DNA of 64,000 nucleotides, from positions 1 to 64,000 of the forward strand of contig JAGVSM010001342.1 of the NCBI GenBank assembly GCA_022494885.1. The letters run 5' to 3'. Position 1 is the first letter of the stretch, and each line of letters begins with the position of its first letter. Origin of the DNA: Micrasema longulum (Eukaryota; Arthropoda; Insecta; Trichoptera; Brachycentridae). Below the pieces are notes generated by a model. That model was not told the origin of the DNA. It did not search any database and worked only from the letters and a program-made list of their open reading frames with translations. The translations under genes and the position numbers were made by a program. Shown here one piece after another: positions 21,698-32,649 of this stretch.

Positions 21698-21990
21698 ACA
21701 GTATTTTGAGTTTGTCCAAATTTTTGTAGACAAGGCCTGGATTCAACTCACCGGGGAGCTGTTAATATTAACATCTTAATACAGCGGTTAAGAACATTTT
21801 AGAGAGGGTAATATAGAAGTCTAGGCATCTACAGGGCTTATGACCTGTCATTGGCTGGTTTAAATGGCCACTTTACACACTGTGTAACATTCACCATTCT
21901 GCCCATATTTGAACATTTATATTCCTTCAATTCTTTCATCTGCTGATGTTTGTTAAGTAAAAGAGCCTTTATTACGGGTGAGATTAATTT
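21698..21990. mobile_element. MITE-1 copy, right end missing
   Basis: The left terminus AGTATTTTGAGTTTGTCC, then CTGTTAATATTAACATCTTA and the interior CAGGGCTTATGACCTGTCAT, GGCCACTTTACACACTGTG and CACCATTCTGCCCATATTTG. The far terminal repeat is not present. Confidence 0.7.
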
Positions 21991-22081
21991 AATTGAATTA
22001 TTTCACCTACATACTAGGCAACGCATGAATCTCTTTTTTTTTTTAAATTTCTATACTTTTTCGTGAACCGGGTGGATATCA

Positions 22082-22453
22082 ACAATATTGTGAGTTTGTC
22101 CAAATTTTTCTAGACAAGTACTGGATTTAACTCCCTGGGAAGCTGTTAATATTAACATCTTACAACAGAGATGAAGAACATTTCAACAACATCAACAGAT
22201 GAAAGGATTGAAGGAGTATAGATGTTCAAATATGGGCAGAATAGTGAATGTTACACAGTGCGTAAAGTGGCCACTTAAACCAGCCAATGACAGATAATAA
22301 GCCCTGTAGATGCCTATACTTCTATATTACCTTCTCTAAAATGTTCTTCATCTATGTTGTTATAAGTTAATCTTAATGACTCCCTAGAAGGTGAAATCCA
22401 GTATTTTTCTACAAATATTTGGGAAAATGAAAAAAATTATGAATGAATATTGT
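22082..22453. mobile_element. MITE-1 copy, both ends present
   Basis: 372 bp, with ends ACAATATTGTGAGTTTGTCC and GAATATTGT. Terminal inverted repeats of about 100 bp read inward through CTGGATTTAACTCCC, TTAATATTAACATCTTA and GATGAAGAACATTT. The interior is inverted relative to the 21698 copy. No coding capacity; superfamily unassigned. Confidence 0.75.
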
Positions 22454-23140
22454 GACTCTAAAATAAACAGTGCAGCAGTATGCGGGTTAAATAAGTAAGG
22501 GCTGCCGAGAAGGAATCTCAATCATAAATTGATCCGAGTATCATAAGTTTACTTTGATAAGCAGAGCTTTATATTGTGACTCGTTCAGAACAAAAAAACA
22601 ATCGTATTCGCTGATGTACTGATGTATGGGTGTATTCTGGTATGCATGAAGGAACGTACTTCTTTCAATCATAGCGTAATACCTTTGCGCTGTGCCGAGC
22701 ACCGACCACCGAGTGCATAGAACTGAACACGTATCCACGAGATGGCGCTTATTGTTTCTGGTTTCCTGGCATCTCTTGATTACAGTTATCAGGAAAACAG
22801 GCCCCGCTGGCGGTATTTACCGTCTCACATCTTTATCTCCGAAGCCTCACATCAGTCAGCCATCCGCCCGGTCCGTTCTCCATTCTCTCACGATCCGATA
22901 AATGGCCGGTGAGGTGTGCTAAGCTAACCATTCAACCAGGAGACTAAAGATGGTGTGAAGAGATGTGGGTTCTGAACGTGCAGTATACGAGTACATATAA
23001 GATTTCTATTCTCGATACTTAAATATGAGAGCGATTGCATAATGAATGATTACCTACTCAAAAATTTCATGTTTTTGTGATTTATTCAAGAACACTTCCG
23101 CCCAGTATAATTTTTCTCAGAAGAGTAACCGGTAATTATT
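22454..23140. other. Unassigned; 22680-22990 relatively GC-rich
   Basis: The stretch 22680-22990 (CACCGACCACCGAGTGC, CCCCGCTGGCGG, CATCCGCCCGGTCC) stands out from its AT-rich surroundings. No coding frame with a recognisable domain and no repeat match. It may be single-copy sequence. Confidence 0.35.
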
Positions 23141-23735
23141 TTATTTTATTTTATTTTACTAACATAAACGGCAAATCTGCCTTTTACAAACATTTATAAT
23201 ACTACATATTTGGCTTAATATATTTTTTAAAAACATAAATTTCCTTAAACCCAAGATTAATAAAAAATAAATGTAACCTAAAAATTATGCAAGATTTAAA
23301 ATTAAAAAATTAACCTAAAAATTATACAGCATATTCAGTAGAAAGTTTAAATAATAAAACATTCTACAGTAATACAACAAGAAAATCATAAGTACTGTTT
23401 CATACAGCTGGGCAAAGTGAAAAAAAACTGTGTATATTATGAAATGCATGAATAAATAAATATAATTATCATTGACCATCTTTAAAAAAGTTCAAAAGGT
23501 TTGTTCTATAGGAACAATACCCTACACTAAATATATCAGATACGTGAAAATAACTATTGCCGAATTCCTGAAGTATATTTAATACGGCATTACAAGTATA
23601 CACTGTCCGTGAATTGTTGCTACAAAACGGTGGCACCTGTCTAGTCATTCTTCCAGGCACCCTGAAGTTGATGAGAGATAATAGTTCAGGGCAATCCCAT
23701 GTCATGATAATGAATCGTAATAAGGTCACAAAAAT
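23141..23735 (-). mobile_element. CR1/Jockey-like LINE C-terminus and 3' UTR
   Basis: A minus-strand frame of 86 residues contains LLSLINFRVPGRMTRQVPPF and YTCNAVLNILQEFGNSYFHV. It aligns with LLERLPFRVPSRPTRQNLLF in the LINE at 29521-30300. The 3' UTR includes AGGCAGATTTGCCGTTTATG and ends in (TAAAA)n. The same 3' end is present at 62440-62500 on the plus strand. 5'-truncated pseudocopy. Confidence 0.65.
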
Positions 23736-24618
23736 ATGAAATTTAATTCAGAAGCGCAAATACTCGTGAAAATATTACCTAACGATTTAATCAATACTGT
23801 TTTAACATTTCAGAAGCATTATTGGAATGCCTAGTATTAAGCAACTAGGCTAAGCCAATCCGGAACCCTTATTAGCGAGGATTTTTTTTCAATTTCATTG
23901 AAGTTAGGCCAATCAAAGGTAAAAAAATAATTGCCTTTCGGCCCCTCTAATTACTTTCTACTTCCATTTCTTTTTTTAATCCCTTGCCTCGTTAATTAAA
24001 AATACAAATATGAAAACAAAAATGAATGCAAATTAAAAACAGATACCATTATTTCTGTAACAGAAATAAGGGTAAACAAAACAGTACAGAAATGGAACGA
24101 ATTTGCATACATATTTGTGGATAGGTTCGCGTTCAATACCAGCGGGAGATGTAATAACCGGCCATTCTGTGTACGGAGTTTATTATACAGCTCTACAGAC
24201 CAGAAAGAAAAAAGGTTAATATTGGCATTGCCTCGATTACAAGGGCGTGTTGTAACGAAATCATCCCATCCTGTATATGAAATATTTTAAAGAGTACATA
24301 ACCCACACACGAAAAAGAAATATTTTGAAAATACCAAATTGAAATGCATATTGGTGCGACCAACAGTGATTTAAAAAAAAATTAAAAACGAATATTTTGT
24401 CTTTAAGCTTTTTGACGGGAGTAGTTACAAATATTTCTGTTCATATCGGTCTTCCGTAGTTTTATTGTTTTTTTGTTTTTCATTCTATGACCTTCAAAAT
24501 ACTGCATTATCTTCATGTTGTTTTAATTAGGCTTTAAAAAAAAAATAAGGGTAAGAGTATTACTAATTATTGCAGCGAAAAGTTTATTAAGTACAATGAA
24601 CCCCAAGATGTTATAAAA
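23736..24618. other. Unassigned
   Basis: AT-rich; no gene or repeat recognised. Confidence 0.4.
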
Positions 24619-24625
24619 GCATAAA

Positions 24626-25446
24626 GAGCGCTAGCCAAGCCGCGGCGCCCTTACGTGCGGCCCGCGGTCATGTAGGACGAATTTTTTTTTTTAGAACAAG
24701 TAAATTATGAGAAAGCATTCGAGATATTCAGTTCTCCATTTGGTGTTGAAGTTTCCACTGTTTCGGAAACTTTACAAATGGTATAAATCTACATGCAATG
24801 CAATGTTGATCTAAAAAATATATACCTCACGATTCCAAAAATATAATTTTATAGTAAGTACACAAAAACAAACTAAATTTCCTAATACAAGACGTTTTGC
24901 CCAAAAAAAATATTAGAGCCTTTGGATCTACATACGTTTGTGAAGCTTTTTTTGCCAAAATGAAACATAATAAAAATAAATATTGGGTGTCAATAATAAA
25001 CGTAAATCTGGAAAACCGGTTTAGGTGTACAACTTTAACTAATGCAATAGATTTATAAAAATTAAGTAAGCAAAAAGAAACAAAAATCTCGCAGTGAAAG
25101 AAGTGGTCATTGATAAAATTGGTTTTATTTAAATGAAATTTGCAATATTGTTGATTTACGTGTCTTAATTAATACTTTTTAATGTTGAAATTGTTAAAAA
25201 TGTAAAAAATGTTTATTACTATGCAAATTCATTTTTCTGTTGGTTTAATGAGTGCTTTCTTTTCACATCGGGTTTAAGTATTGTTTTTTTATAATGCATA
25301 CATTTTTTTATAATAATTACAAAAAAATTAATAAGTATGAAATTCGTTGTAATAAAATATGTTAAATAATGTCTGTATGTGCGGCCCTTGGGAAAATTTC
25401 AGGTCATTAATGCGGCCCGGGGAGCAATTTATGTTGACCAGCCCTG
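24626..25446. mobile_element. hAT-like non-autonomous element
   Basis: 821 bp. The right end, read inward, is CAGGGCTGGTCAAC followed by CCCCGGGCCGCATTAATGAC. The left end is GAGCGCTAGCCAAGCC followed by GTGCGGCCCGCGGTCATG. GC-rich 'CAG-GGTCAAC...GGGCCGC' ends are characteristic of one group of hAT transposons. GCATAAA occurs immediately outside both ends (24619-24625 and 25447-25453), consistent with an imperfect 8-bp hAT target duplication. The interior is AT-rich with no transposase frame. Confidence 0.65.
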
Positions 25447-27044
25447 GCATAAAACAATAGAAGCGATTAGCTAATCGATCTTAAAAGTTCCCGCACGCTC
25501 CTGTCAAATTACGATCTTAAACGCGGGAAAAAGGTGAAAATTTTCTCTTTTCTCGCTGTTTATATACAAAATCTAAATATACCAAAGTAATGACGCTCAG
25601 CACAGGTTATTCTTCCAATGATTGGTTTTCACTGGTGTTCGAGCAACCACCGCCATTAGAGCCATTCTTGGTCGACCGTTACCGTATAGCGCATAGCCTT
25701 CCTAAGATGTATCTCTCATCTAGCGTCACGAGTTCCCGTCCATCTTCCAAGGTCTTTCGCCGTGCTGGGCGGGTTCGTGGTCGGCGGTTTGAACACTTTT
25801 ATTATGGAGAAATTCTGCGGATATTACTGCCTCATAATTTTAAACAGCGAAAAGTTTAAATTTATTACTATTTGAAGTAGGTAATAAGCGAATAAATCTT
25901 TATTCCAGAGCTGGAGCGTTACTGAGAGAGATAGTAATCCAATCGCCGATATTGTTTAAATTTATTATTTTACGATTAAGATTATGGTTATTTTTTTTTT
26001 CGAAAAAAATGATTATTTAATTTTAAAACATTTTATAAAAGTTTGTTTATTTTATTAAAAAAAATTTTTTTTTAAAGTTAAAAAATAAATATTCGAAAAT
26101 TATGCGAAAAACATTTGTTCCTTGTAGTGATAAAAATCATGGGTAATTTACAAAGCGCCGTTTTTATTTTGTGCGCCACGATGCTACAATGTGTTATCTT
26201 AAGAGATTGAAAAGTCTTAAGTAAGAAGAGGTGCAAAGAAATTAATGCCGTCTTCAAAAATTATTTGAAAAAAATATTTTATTTACTCTTTTTCTTTTTC
26301 CTTTCCATTTATTTTTCTCCATTTTATCAATCCTCTTTAACCCTAGTTTTTTTATTTTAGATTTTCGGCAGTTTATTTTGTTTAGTTGCTTATTTTTATG
26401 TAGGATTTTTTTTTCAATTTTGTTTTTATTTTACTATTAAATAATATTATTAATATTATATATATTAGAAGCTTCAGAACAGATCAATTTTTACCAAGTT
26501 AAGTTGCTAGGAATTATAGGAATTAATTATTATATAAAGATATAAATTTAATTAAAACTTTTTTAATTAAAAAAAAACAATGTAGGTACTTTGTCACCAC
26601 ATGCTAAGGATTTATTTAAATGATCTAGAGAACAAGTGAGGGCATTGAAACCAAATATGGCAAACTCCCGTTTTGGTGTTTTTGAGAAAAATAACAAAAA
26701 CTGCTACACTAATGCCGAGAGTCTTCATGTTAGAAATGTTATTTTCACTGAACTTAAACTTTAAGATACTAATAAATTAGCTTAAATAGAAACACGAATT
26801 CAAAAAACTTTTTTAATATTTGTATGGCACGGCCATTTAAAAAAATTAAATCTCAAGCCTGTCATTGGTCGAATAAAATGGCTGATGGATATTGCTATGT
26901 TTGCTTAAAACTATCTTCAAACCATCAAAAGTATGATTTCAAACTACATTTGCAACTCAACTCATGATTTTTATCAAAATAAAGTTGATAAACTACAGAA
27001 TGACATCATAAAAATTTTTTTTGAAGGTCGCTATCTTTGCTTCC
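25447..27044. other. Unassigned; one 89-codon frame at 25590-25859
   Basis: The stretch 25590-25850 is less AT-rich and holds an 89-codon ATG-started plus-strand frame with no recognised domain. The opposite strand has the fragment ELVTLDERYILGRLCAIR, faintly like the helix-turn-helix part of Tc1 transposases (R..TT..EDRYI). Not strong enough to call. 25870-27040 is AT-rich with nothing recognised. Confidence 0.3.
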
Positions 27045-27216
27045 AATGCCCTCAAGTAAGTTTTAAGTTTTTTCCGAAACACTACTTCACTCTCACAGTT
27101 TCGTACCTTTGCTGGGAGAGCATTCCATGCCGTAGAGCCTGCGATCGCAAATGCGCGTTCGTCGAATTTAGTGCGCTGTTTACGTAGAGGTATAATAACT
27201 TTTCCTTTCGACGTAG
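27045..27216 (-). mobile_element. L2-like LINE fragment, first of two abutting copies
   Basis: The minus strand carries the C-terminal segment equivalent to RTKFDERAFAIAGSTAWNAL and the following PAKVR, with FRKKLKT. It lacks the usual 3' UTR. Confidence 0.65.
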
Positions 27217-27725
27217 ATTATTGTTATTATGAATAACTTATATAGCGCCATTTTCGTTAAAAAAAAACCTCAAGGGCGCTTTACATACTGATTCTATTGT
27301 TAAATTAATTTAATTGAAGCTTTTAATTTTGTAATTTAATTAAAACAATTTATTTTGTTGTCACGTGCTACGGATTTATTCAAATGATTTAGAGAACTAG
27401 TGGGTTTTAAGTTTTTTCCGAAACATCACTTCACTTTCACAGCCTCGCACCTCTGCTGGGAGAGCATTCCATGCCATAGGGCCTGCGACCGCAAATGCGC
27501 GTTTACTAAATTTAGTGCGCTGTTTCCGTAGATGTATATAACTTTTCCTCTCGCCGTAGACGTAGCTGATCTAAGCGTGAGACGCCTGTCAGCTAGTTCA
27601 TCTGGAATGCATAGTTCCCTTAGATATTCCGGAGCAGAGTTGTGCAGTGACTTATACATAAGCCGACAGAGTTTGTATTCCACTCTTTGTGGAAAACGTA
27701 ATGTAATTCCTCCCCCCGCGATCAA
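27217..27725 (-). mobile_element. L2-like LINE fragment, second abutting copy
   Basis: In minus-strand order: EYKLCRLMYKSLHNSAPEYL, RELCIPDELADRRLTLRSAT, then after a frame change RAFAVAGPMAWNALPAEVR and FRKKLKTH-stop. The 3' UTR has AAGCGCCCTTGAGG and AATGGCGCTATATAAG and an (AAT)n-like tail at 27217-27232 that directly meets the first copy. Sister of the copy at 15692-16112. Confidence 0.75.
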
Positions 27726-28603
27726 CGGGGGTTACCAGTATATTATATTGTGAAATTCAACTTTAAAGTTTAATCCGTATAAATCTCATAGAGTAAGTAC
27801 GACAGCTAAAAATATACAGTAATTTGATTGAAAAATGAATCGAAATGAGTAGCAATTAACGTGAAATTATTTGCAGGAAAAACGTATATTTGGAAGTAAA
27901 GAAAAATATACGATAATAATTCAGGCGAAAAATGAAAAATTCGTGACGCGTCATAAAATATCGCAATAACAAACATTATTTTACGACAGTACATGCATCA
28001 TATATTATGAAGGGTACATGATATAAAGGATGAATGTCAAAATAGGAAGTTTTGTGATAGTACGTTTATATGTTTTCAAATTTTTGGACATTAAAATACA
28101 CGTATAATTAAAATGACACCTGCTTAATGTAAATAGTTAATTTAGTTTCATACAATTGAAAATTATTTTCAATTATATTAAAGTATCGCTTAAATTACAG
28201 TATTTAACTGACATCCACCTTTTATCTCCTGTTTGCATTTTTTCTGGTTCAATTATCTTGGAAAGCAGAGCCTTTATGTTTAATTTTATTAAACAGAAAT
28301 GTAGATCATGTGGACTGCCATCAGATACCACTATTAGTTTAAAACACATAAAAATTGACGTCTATCCTTAATATCCTGTACCCTTCATATAATAAAATCA
28401 TAAGTTCCGTAAGTGATGACGTACCTGAGAAGTTTTATTACTAAAACTATTATTATAATTAAGTTTTAATAGGATTCGTTATACATATTTACTGAATCAA
28501 ATAATGCTACATATAATTTGAAATATTTTGTTTAACTACATGTATTTTTATTGAAGTTAATAAAATATATTGAATTATTCCCATATTAACGAATATAAAA
28601 AAG
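27726..28603. other. Unassigned
   Basis: AT-rich; no gene or repeat recognised. Confidence 0.4.
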
Positions 28604-28875
28604 TACAAAGCATGTTTTCAAGAGATGGAACAGTAAAAAGGATGTTGAAAGGATATTAAATACAGAAAAAAAATAACGGCGCAATAAGCACAGTAATTGC
28701 TAATAAAAATATGTCAATCAAAACTAGATTGGTGGTACAAAAAGGAGTTATAGTCTCGACACATGGAAGTAAAAAATAGAACTGGCAAAGGCAGGATGAA
28801 AGCAGAAAGATAGCTGTCAAAGTGAGATCTCTTAGACGAATGTGTGGGACATTTATGTATGACGGGTCACGAATC
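28604..28875 (+). mobile_element. RTE-A fragment, decayed
   Basis: AGCATGTTTTCAAGAGATG, GCACAGTAATTGCTAATAAA and GATCTCTTAGACGAATGTGT match the 14008-14270 part of the RTE-A copy at 13628-14600. It has stops and lacks the 3' end. Confidence 0.7.
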
Positions 28876-28920
28876 AAAAATCCCAATCTCATTTCTGGTT
28901 GTCAATCAATTTGGCCTTAA

Positions 28921-29040
28921 TTTTTTTTATCACTGGCCCTAAAAGGTTCAATTTCAGTGATGAATTACAGTTTTGGCTTCGTTTTTTTAACACTGGCCTT
29001 AAAAGGTTCAATTTCAGTGATGAATTACAGTTTTTTTTTT
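28921..29040. repeat. 60-bp tandem duplication
   Basis: 28921-28980 and 28981-29040 are two units of exactly 60 bp differing at only a few positions. Shared core: CACTGGCC, TAAAAGGTTCAATTTCAGTG, ATGAATTACAG. Confidence 0.85.
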
Positions 29041-29226
29041 TTTTTTAAAAGAAATATTTGCGTTTTTATAATTTACCCAAATATTTCATTTTGAGGGCCA
29101 TTTTCAACGAGTTGTAAATAACTCACTTTTAGAAAATGGGAATCAAGTTAGGGTAGAGTAGGATTCGAACCACGGACCTTGGGTCCGTGAGTCCGAGACA
29201 CTAGCCATAGGACCACAACCCGATTT
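29041..29226 (-). mobile_element. SINE-2 copy
   Basis: On the minus strand, the tRNA-like head CGGGTTGTGGTCCTATGGCT, AGTGTCTCGGACTCACGGAC and GTGGTTCGAATCC (B box). The core is AAGTGAGTTATTTACAACTC, GTTGAAAATGGCC and GGGTAAATTATAAAAACGC, then an A-rich tail. The 5' and 3' ends of the head do not pair, so it is not a tRNA gene. Confidence 0.7.
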
Positions 29227-29439
29227 TAAATTCTAAATAAAGATAATTATTATTTCTCACCAAGTAAATGACACATTTCTCTGCATTTAATTTATTTTTG
29301 TCTGGAAACTTACCTGAAACAAAGAAACAAAACAAAATAAGTATTGGAAGACAAATCAAAATAAGTGAAAGGTGACTAAGATAAATAATAAAGGGTATAT
29401 TTTTATATTTCACTTTGAATACGTACTTTCTATCTGATT

Positions 29440-29520
29440 ATCTTATACCTTAAGAAAACTGTTCTTACAGCCCATGTGAAGAGTGATATGAGAATGTTAT
29501 TTTATCTACTTTGGATAGGG
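29440..29520 (+). mobile_element. LINE 3' UTR, left half (split copy)
   Basis: CTGTTCTTACAGCCCATGTG and AGAGTGATATG match the 3' UTR at 3515-3560. The continuation is at 30441-30560, beyond the LINE at 29521-30300. Confidence 0.6.
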
Positions 29521-30300
29521 CCTTACTTATTTATTTATTTTATTAGGTAAACAAACAGTATGTACACATATATTGCCAATTTCTGTGTATATTAGAGTAA
29601 GAAACTCATGCACACACCAAAAAAATTGTTTACACTGAATACAATAATTTAAATTATGTTCAATATAATAAACGTAAAAGAAACGAAACGAAAAAAATAT
29701 TTATATATTAATAATGTTAAATGTCTGCTTCTCTCAAAATTTCTATAATTTTTGACCTAAATTTACATACATTGTCACAAAAAATATCAGCCTTGGTAAA
29801 TATATTGTTATATTGGTCGCATATTCTAGGTATTGCAGATTGTTTAAAATAGTTTTTTGGCGCGTTTTCAGTGTAAAACAAAAGATTTTGTCTTGTCGGT
29901 CTAGATGGCACACGGAATGGAAGTCTTTCTAGTAGGTTAGGAGAATCAATTTTATTATTTATTAATTTGAATAAAAATAACTGGTCCAACATTATTCTTC
30001 GATTTTTTAAGAGAGTTTATTCCATGGTACTGCATACTTTCAGCATGATTAGAAAAGTTAATGTTTAACCGGTAGTCGACCTGCTTAAATTTTTTTTGTT
30101 GGACCCTTTCTAGTCTATTAATACTTACATTATAGTAAGGTGACCAAATACGAGTACAGTATTCTACCTGGGGACGAACAAATGTTTTGTAGAGTTTTTC
30201 ATATGTCTCTGCTTGTTTAAAAGGTTTTATGTATGTTTATATTATATATGTTTTTTTAGGACTGATTCAATACGAATATTAAACATTAGTTTCGAATCAA
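29521..30300 (-). mobile_element. CR1/Jockey-like LINE inserted into another LINE
   Basis: Minus-strand pieces read ETYEKLYKTFVRPQVEYCTR, IWSPYYNVSINRLERVQ, YRLNINFSNHAESMQYHGIN, SLKKRRIMLDQLFLFKLINN and LPFRVPSRPTRQNLLFYTEN. This is the post-catalytic part of a CR1/Jockey-type ORF2, in two frames. The 3' end has TGTACATACTGTTTGTTTACC and an AATAAATAAATAA tail at 29521. 5'-truncated. Confidence 0.7.
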
Positions 30301-30304
30301 TAAT

Positions 30305-30440
30305 AACACCTACTTATAAACGTTATACTTAGGCATAAAGGTAGAATAAGGATTGTTACAATTCTTATTCTACCATTATAATAAGGATGGTATTCCCATT
30401 CGTATTCTAGCACTATGCATAGACGTAACTTTATACCAAG
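30305..30440. repeat. Small foldback sequence
   Basis: GGTAGAATAAGGATTGT and ACAATTCTTATTCTACC pair with one mismatch and essentially no loop. Weaker complementarity continues outward for about 25 bp. It lies at the junction between the nested LINE and the split LINE 3' UTR. Confidence 0.5.
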
Positions 30441-30560
30441 TATGTGAGTAAGGCCCATAGTGTCATAATATATTTTATATATTATATCGCCTCAAACCAG
30501 CACTTTTGCTCATTGGGAATATTTTGTACCCATAAAATATGTAATGCAAAGTTAATAAAT
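30441..30560 (+). mobile_element. LINE 3' UTR, right half (split copy)
   Basis: AACCAGCACTTTTGCTCATT, GGGAATATTTTGTAC and AAAATATGTAAT match 3615-3665 and continue the sequence interrupted at 29520. Confidence 0.6.
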
Positions 30561-30654
30561 ACTTAAATAAATACATTTACATACTTATCAAATAGACATC
30601 AGAATGAAGAATGTCAATTGTTTACAAAATATAACATTTTAAGAACTTTTTTAT

Positions 30655-30790
30655 TATATTGAATTTTTCTACTGACATTTCTTGGTGGAACTGCATTTTA
30701 ATTATAAAAATACGTATATAGCTTCCACTTTTATTTATAAATTTTTACCAGTGACCGGGTTTCGTCGTGACCGACATCGTAACCTTTTTT
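30655..30790 (-). repeat. Penelope-like terminal repeat candidate
   Basis: On the minus strand: ...CGACGAAACCCGGTCACTGG, TAAAAATTTATAAATAAAAG, TGGAAGCTATATACG, then GCAGTTCCACCAAGAAATGT. The second half is nearly the same as 60135-60240, and AAAGTGGAAGCTATTAAC also occurs at 40425. Confidence 0.45.
30759..30782 (-). ncRNA. Hammerhead-like motif, decayed
   Basis: Minus strand: TTACGAT, stem GTCG/CGAC with loop GTCA, then GAAAC followed by CCGG. The CTGANGA box is degenerate. Confidence 0.25.
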
Positions 30791-30879
30791 TATTGTTATT
30801 CATTATATCTCTATTGCCAAACATGTAAGTATTATTTATTTTAAGTTATTATATACATTTGTATATATTTCCTGTTAGT

Positions 30880-30945
30880 TATCATGGCTTCACACAGGCA
30901 CAGCCCAAAAAGCCATAATAAGTTCATGAATTTGAAAGTCTTCAC
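30880..30945 (+). mobile_element. LINE 3' end fragment
   Basis: ATGGCTTCACACAGGCACAG, CCCAAAAAGCCATAATAAG and TTCATGAAT match the 3' end at 38950-39015 (minus) and 19468 (plus). Confidence 0.45.
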
Positions 30946-32649
30946 ATTATGTACAGGTATAATTATTTGAAATTACCTCGAAACTTTTTTGAGTTTAAAT
31001 GATTATTCACTTTATATACCGTATGAAATTTATCATCTGCAAAGGTTTGAAGCTTAAATTAGATACATAAAACTTTTAAGTAATTTTTTTAATAGAAATA
31101 CCTTTAAAAAATATTGTTTTTATTTTAATTTATGTTTTTTAAATTTTTTATTTATGCGCAACTTTTGACGTTCGTTTTAAATGGCAAAATCGTATAATTT
31201 CCTCATTTTTCGTGCGACTACAGTCTTAAAACGTAGAAAATAATAAAATTTTAAAAAAGAAAAACAATATAAGGAATAATGTATTTACAATGTTTGAGAC
31301 CTGTTATTGACTTATGTTCACATTACACGACTTCCGTTTTTTTAGTTTAAGATTTCACAACAACGATGATAGTGGACTCTCAAATCGAATAATTGGAAGG
31401 CGTCGTCATGATGATGGGCGAACTAATTACGGTCCAACGTGACCAAGCCTGATACAATCCTGAGTGATGAGTATTCCGTGAATATGGTAATTCCACTAGG
31501 TCAGCTGCTCTAGCGGAAACACGCCCAGGCCATTAAGTGGAACTAACAACTATTTCAACCAATCTTAGTTGACTTTAAATGTCTTTATTTAAACAATGTT
31601 GTTAACAAGACAAACTATAGAAATAAATAAAAAAGTAGCACGATTGAAATACACCCCCCTTTTTTTCTCTCCCTTTTTTTATTAAATGTAAACCAAATGT
31701 TTGAGTTTTCTGTTTACCATAATTATGTGCCATATACACGGAATTAAGAATAGTCCAAAAACCATCAAACAGAAGGCGACTCAACTACTCATAAATGAGT
31801 AGGTTTACGTTTTGACACATTAGTTTATTTGTAGACGTCGCTCAGTACGCAACTCCTGATTTTAATTCAACCATGCCGTGTTGTATCTTTTTAAAGTGAA
31901 GAAATACTGGTAGGATCTTAAAGAAACCGGATGCAATCACATTTCATGTATAATTAGCTAATGAATGTGCATATAACAAATGCATTACTTAAAAATTAAA
32001 TTATTTTTCCATCTGTCAGATTGTCGAAAAAACAAAATGGAAATTTCATTGGTGTTGCCAGGGTAGTATTTTTTTTACCCTACTTTGCTCATCTAATGAG
32101 AGAATTAATGAAAATTGAATCTCGAATTAAACAACTCCGTGGTGGACGTTTGACCGACATTATGTTCAAAACATCAAATATTATTTGAGATGATATAAAA
32201 ATATCCGTTTCATGTCAAATAAAATTTATTTTATATTTTAAGTTCAAAGTTCATTAATTCAATTACGATTACTTTACATTAGGGCCTCGATTACAATGTG
32301 AAGTAAGGAGATTAATCTTCAATTTTTGAATATTAATAATTTTATATTTTTTAAATATCTTCAGTTACAGATTACTGACGAAGAAAAGTACTTAAATTTT
32401 TATGAAAATCTAAAATTTATGAATGTCAGCATCTTTGGCAGTTTTATTTGTGGAAAATGCTCACATTCGTCAACTTGACATTCCATTTTGAAGGCGTGGT
32501 ATCAAATAAAATAATATGTGTTACGTAAAAGCAAACACAATATCTTGTAGAGCAGAATATTTTCTTTCAAATGACATATAACCTTTACCATTTCATTTTA
32601 TTTTTTGCGCTAAATTTTTGATTTGGAAAAAAACCGACACTTTTGTAAA
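30946..32649. other. Mostly unassigned; possible MITE end at 32281
   Basis: GGGCCTCGATTACAATG at 32281 resembles the terminus of the 1769-2266 foldback. The remaining 1.7 kb shows no gene or shared repeat. Confidence 0.3.

Noticed and set aside
29145..29226. Functional tRNA gene on the minus strand
   Set aside because: Good A and B boxes but no pairing acceptor stem, and the same sequence with the same 3' body recurs at 16428-16600, so it is a SINE.
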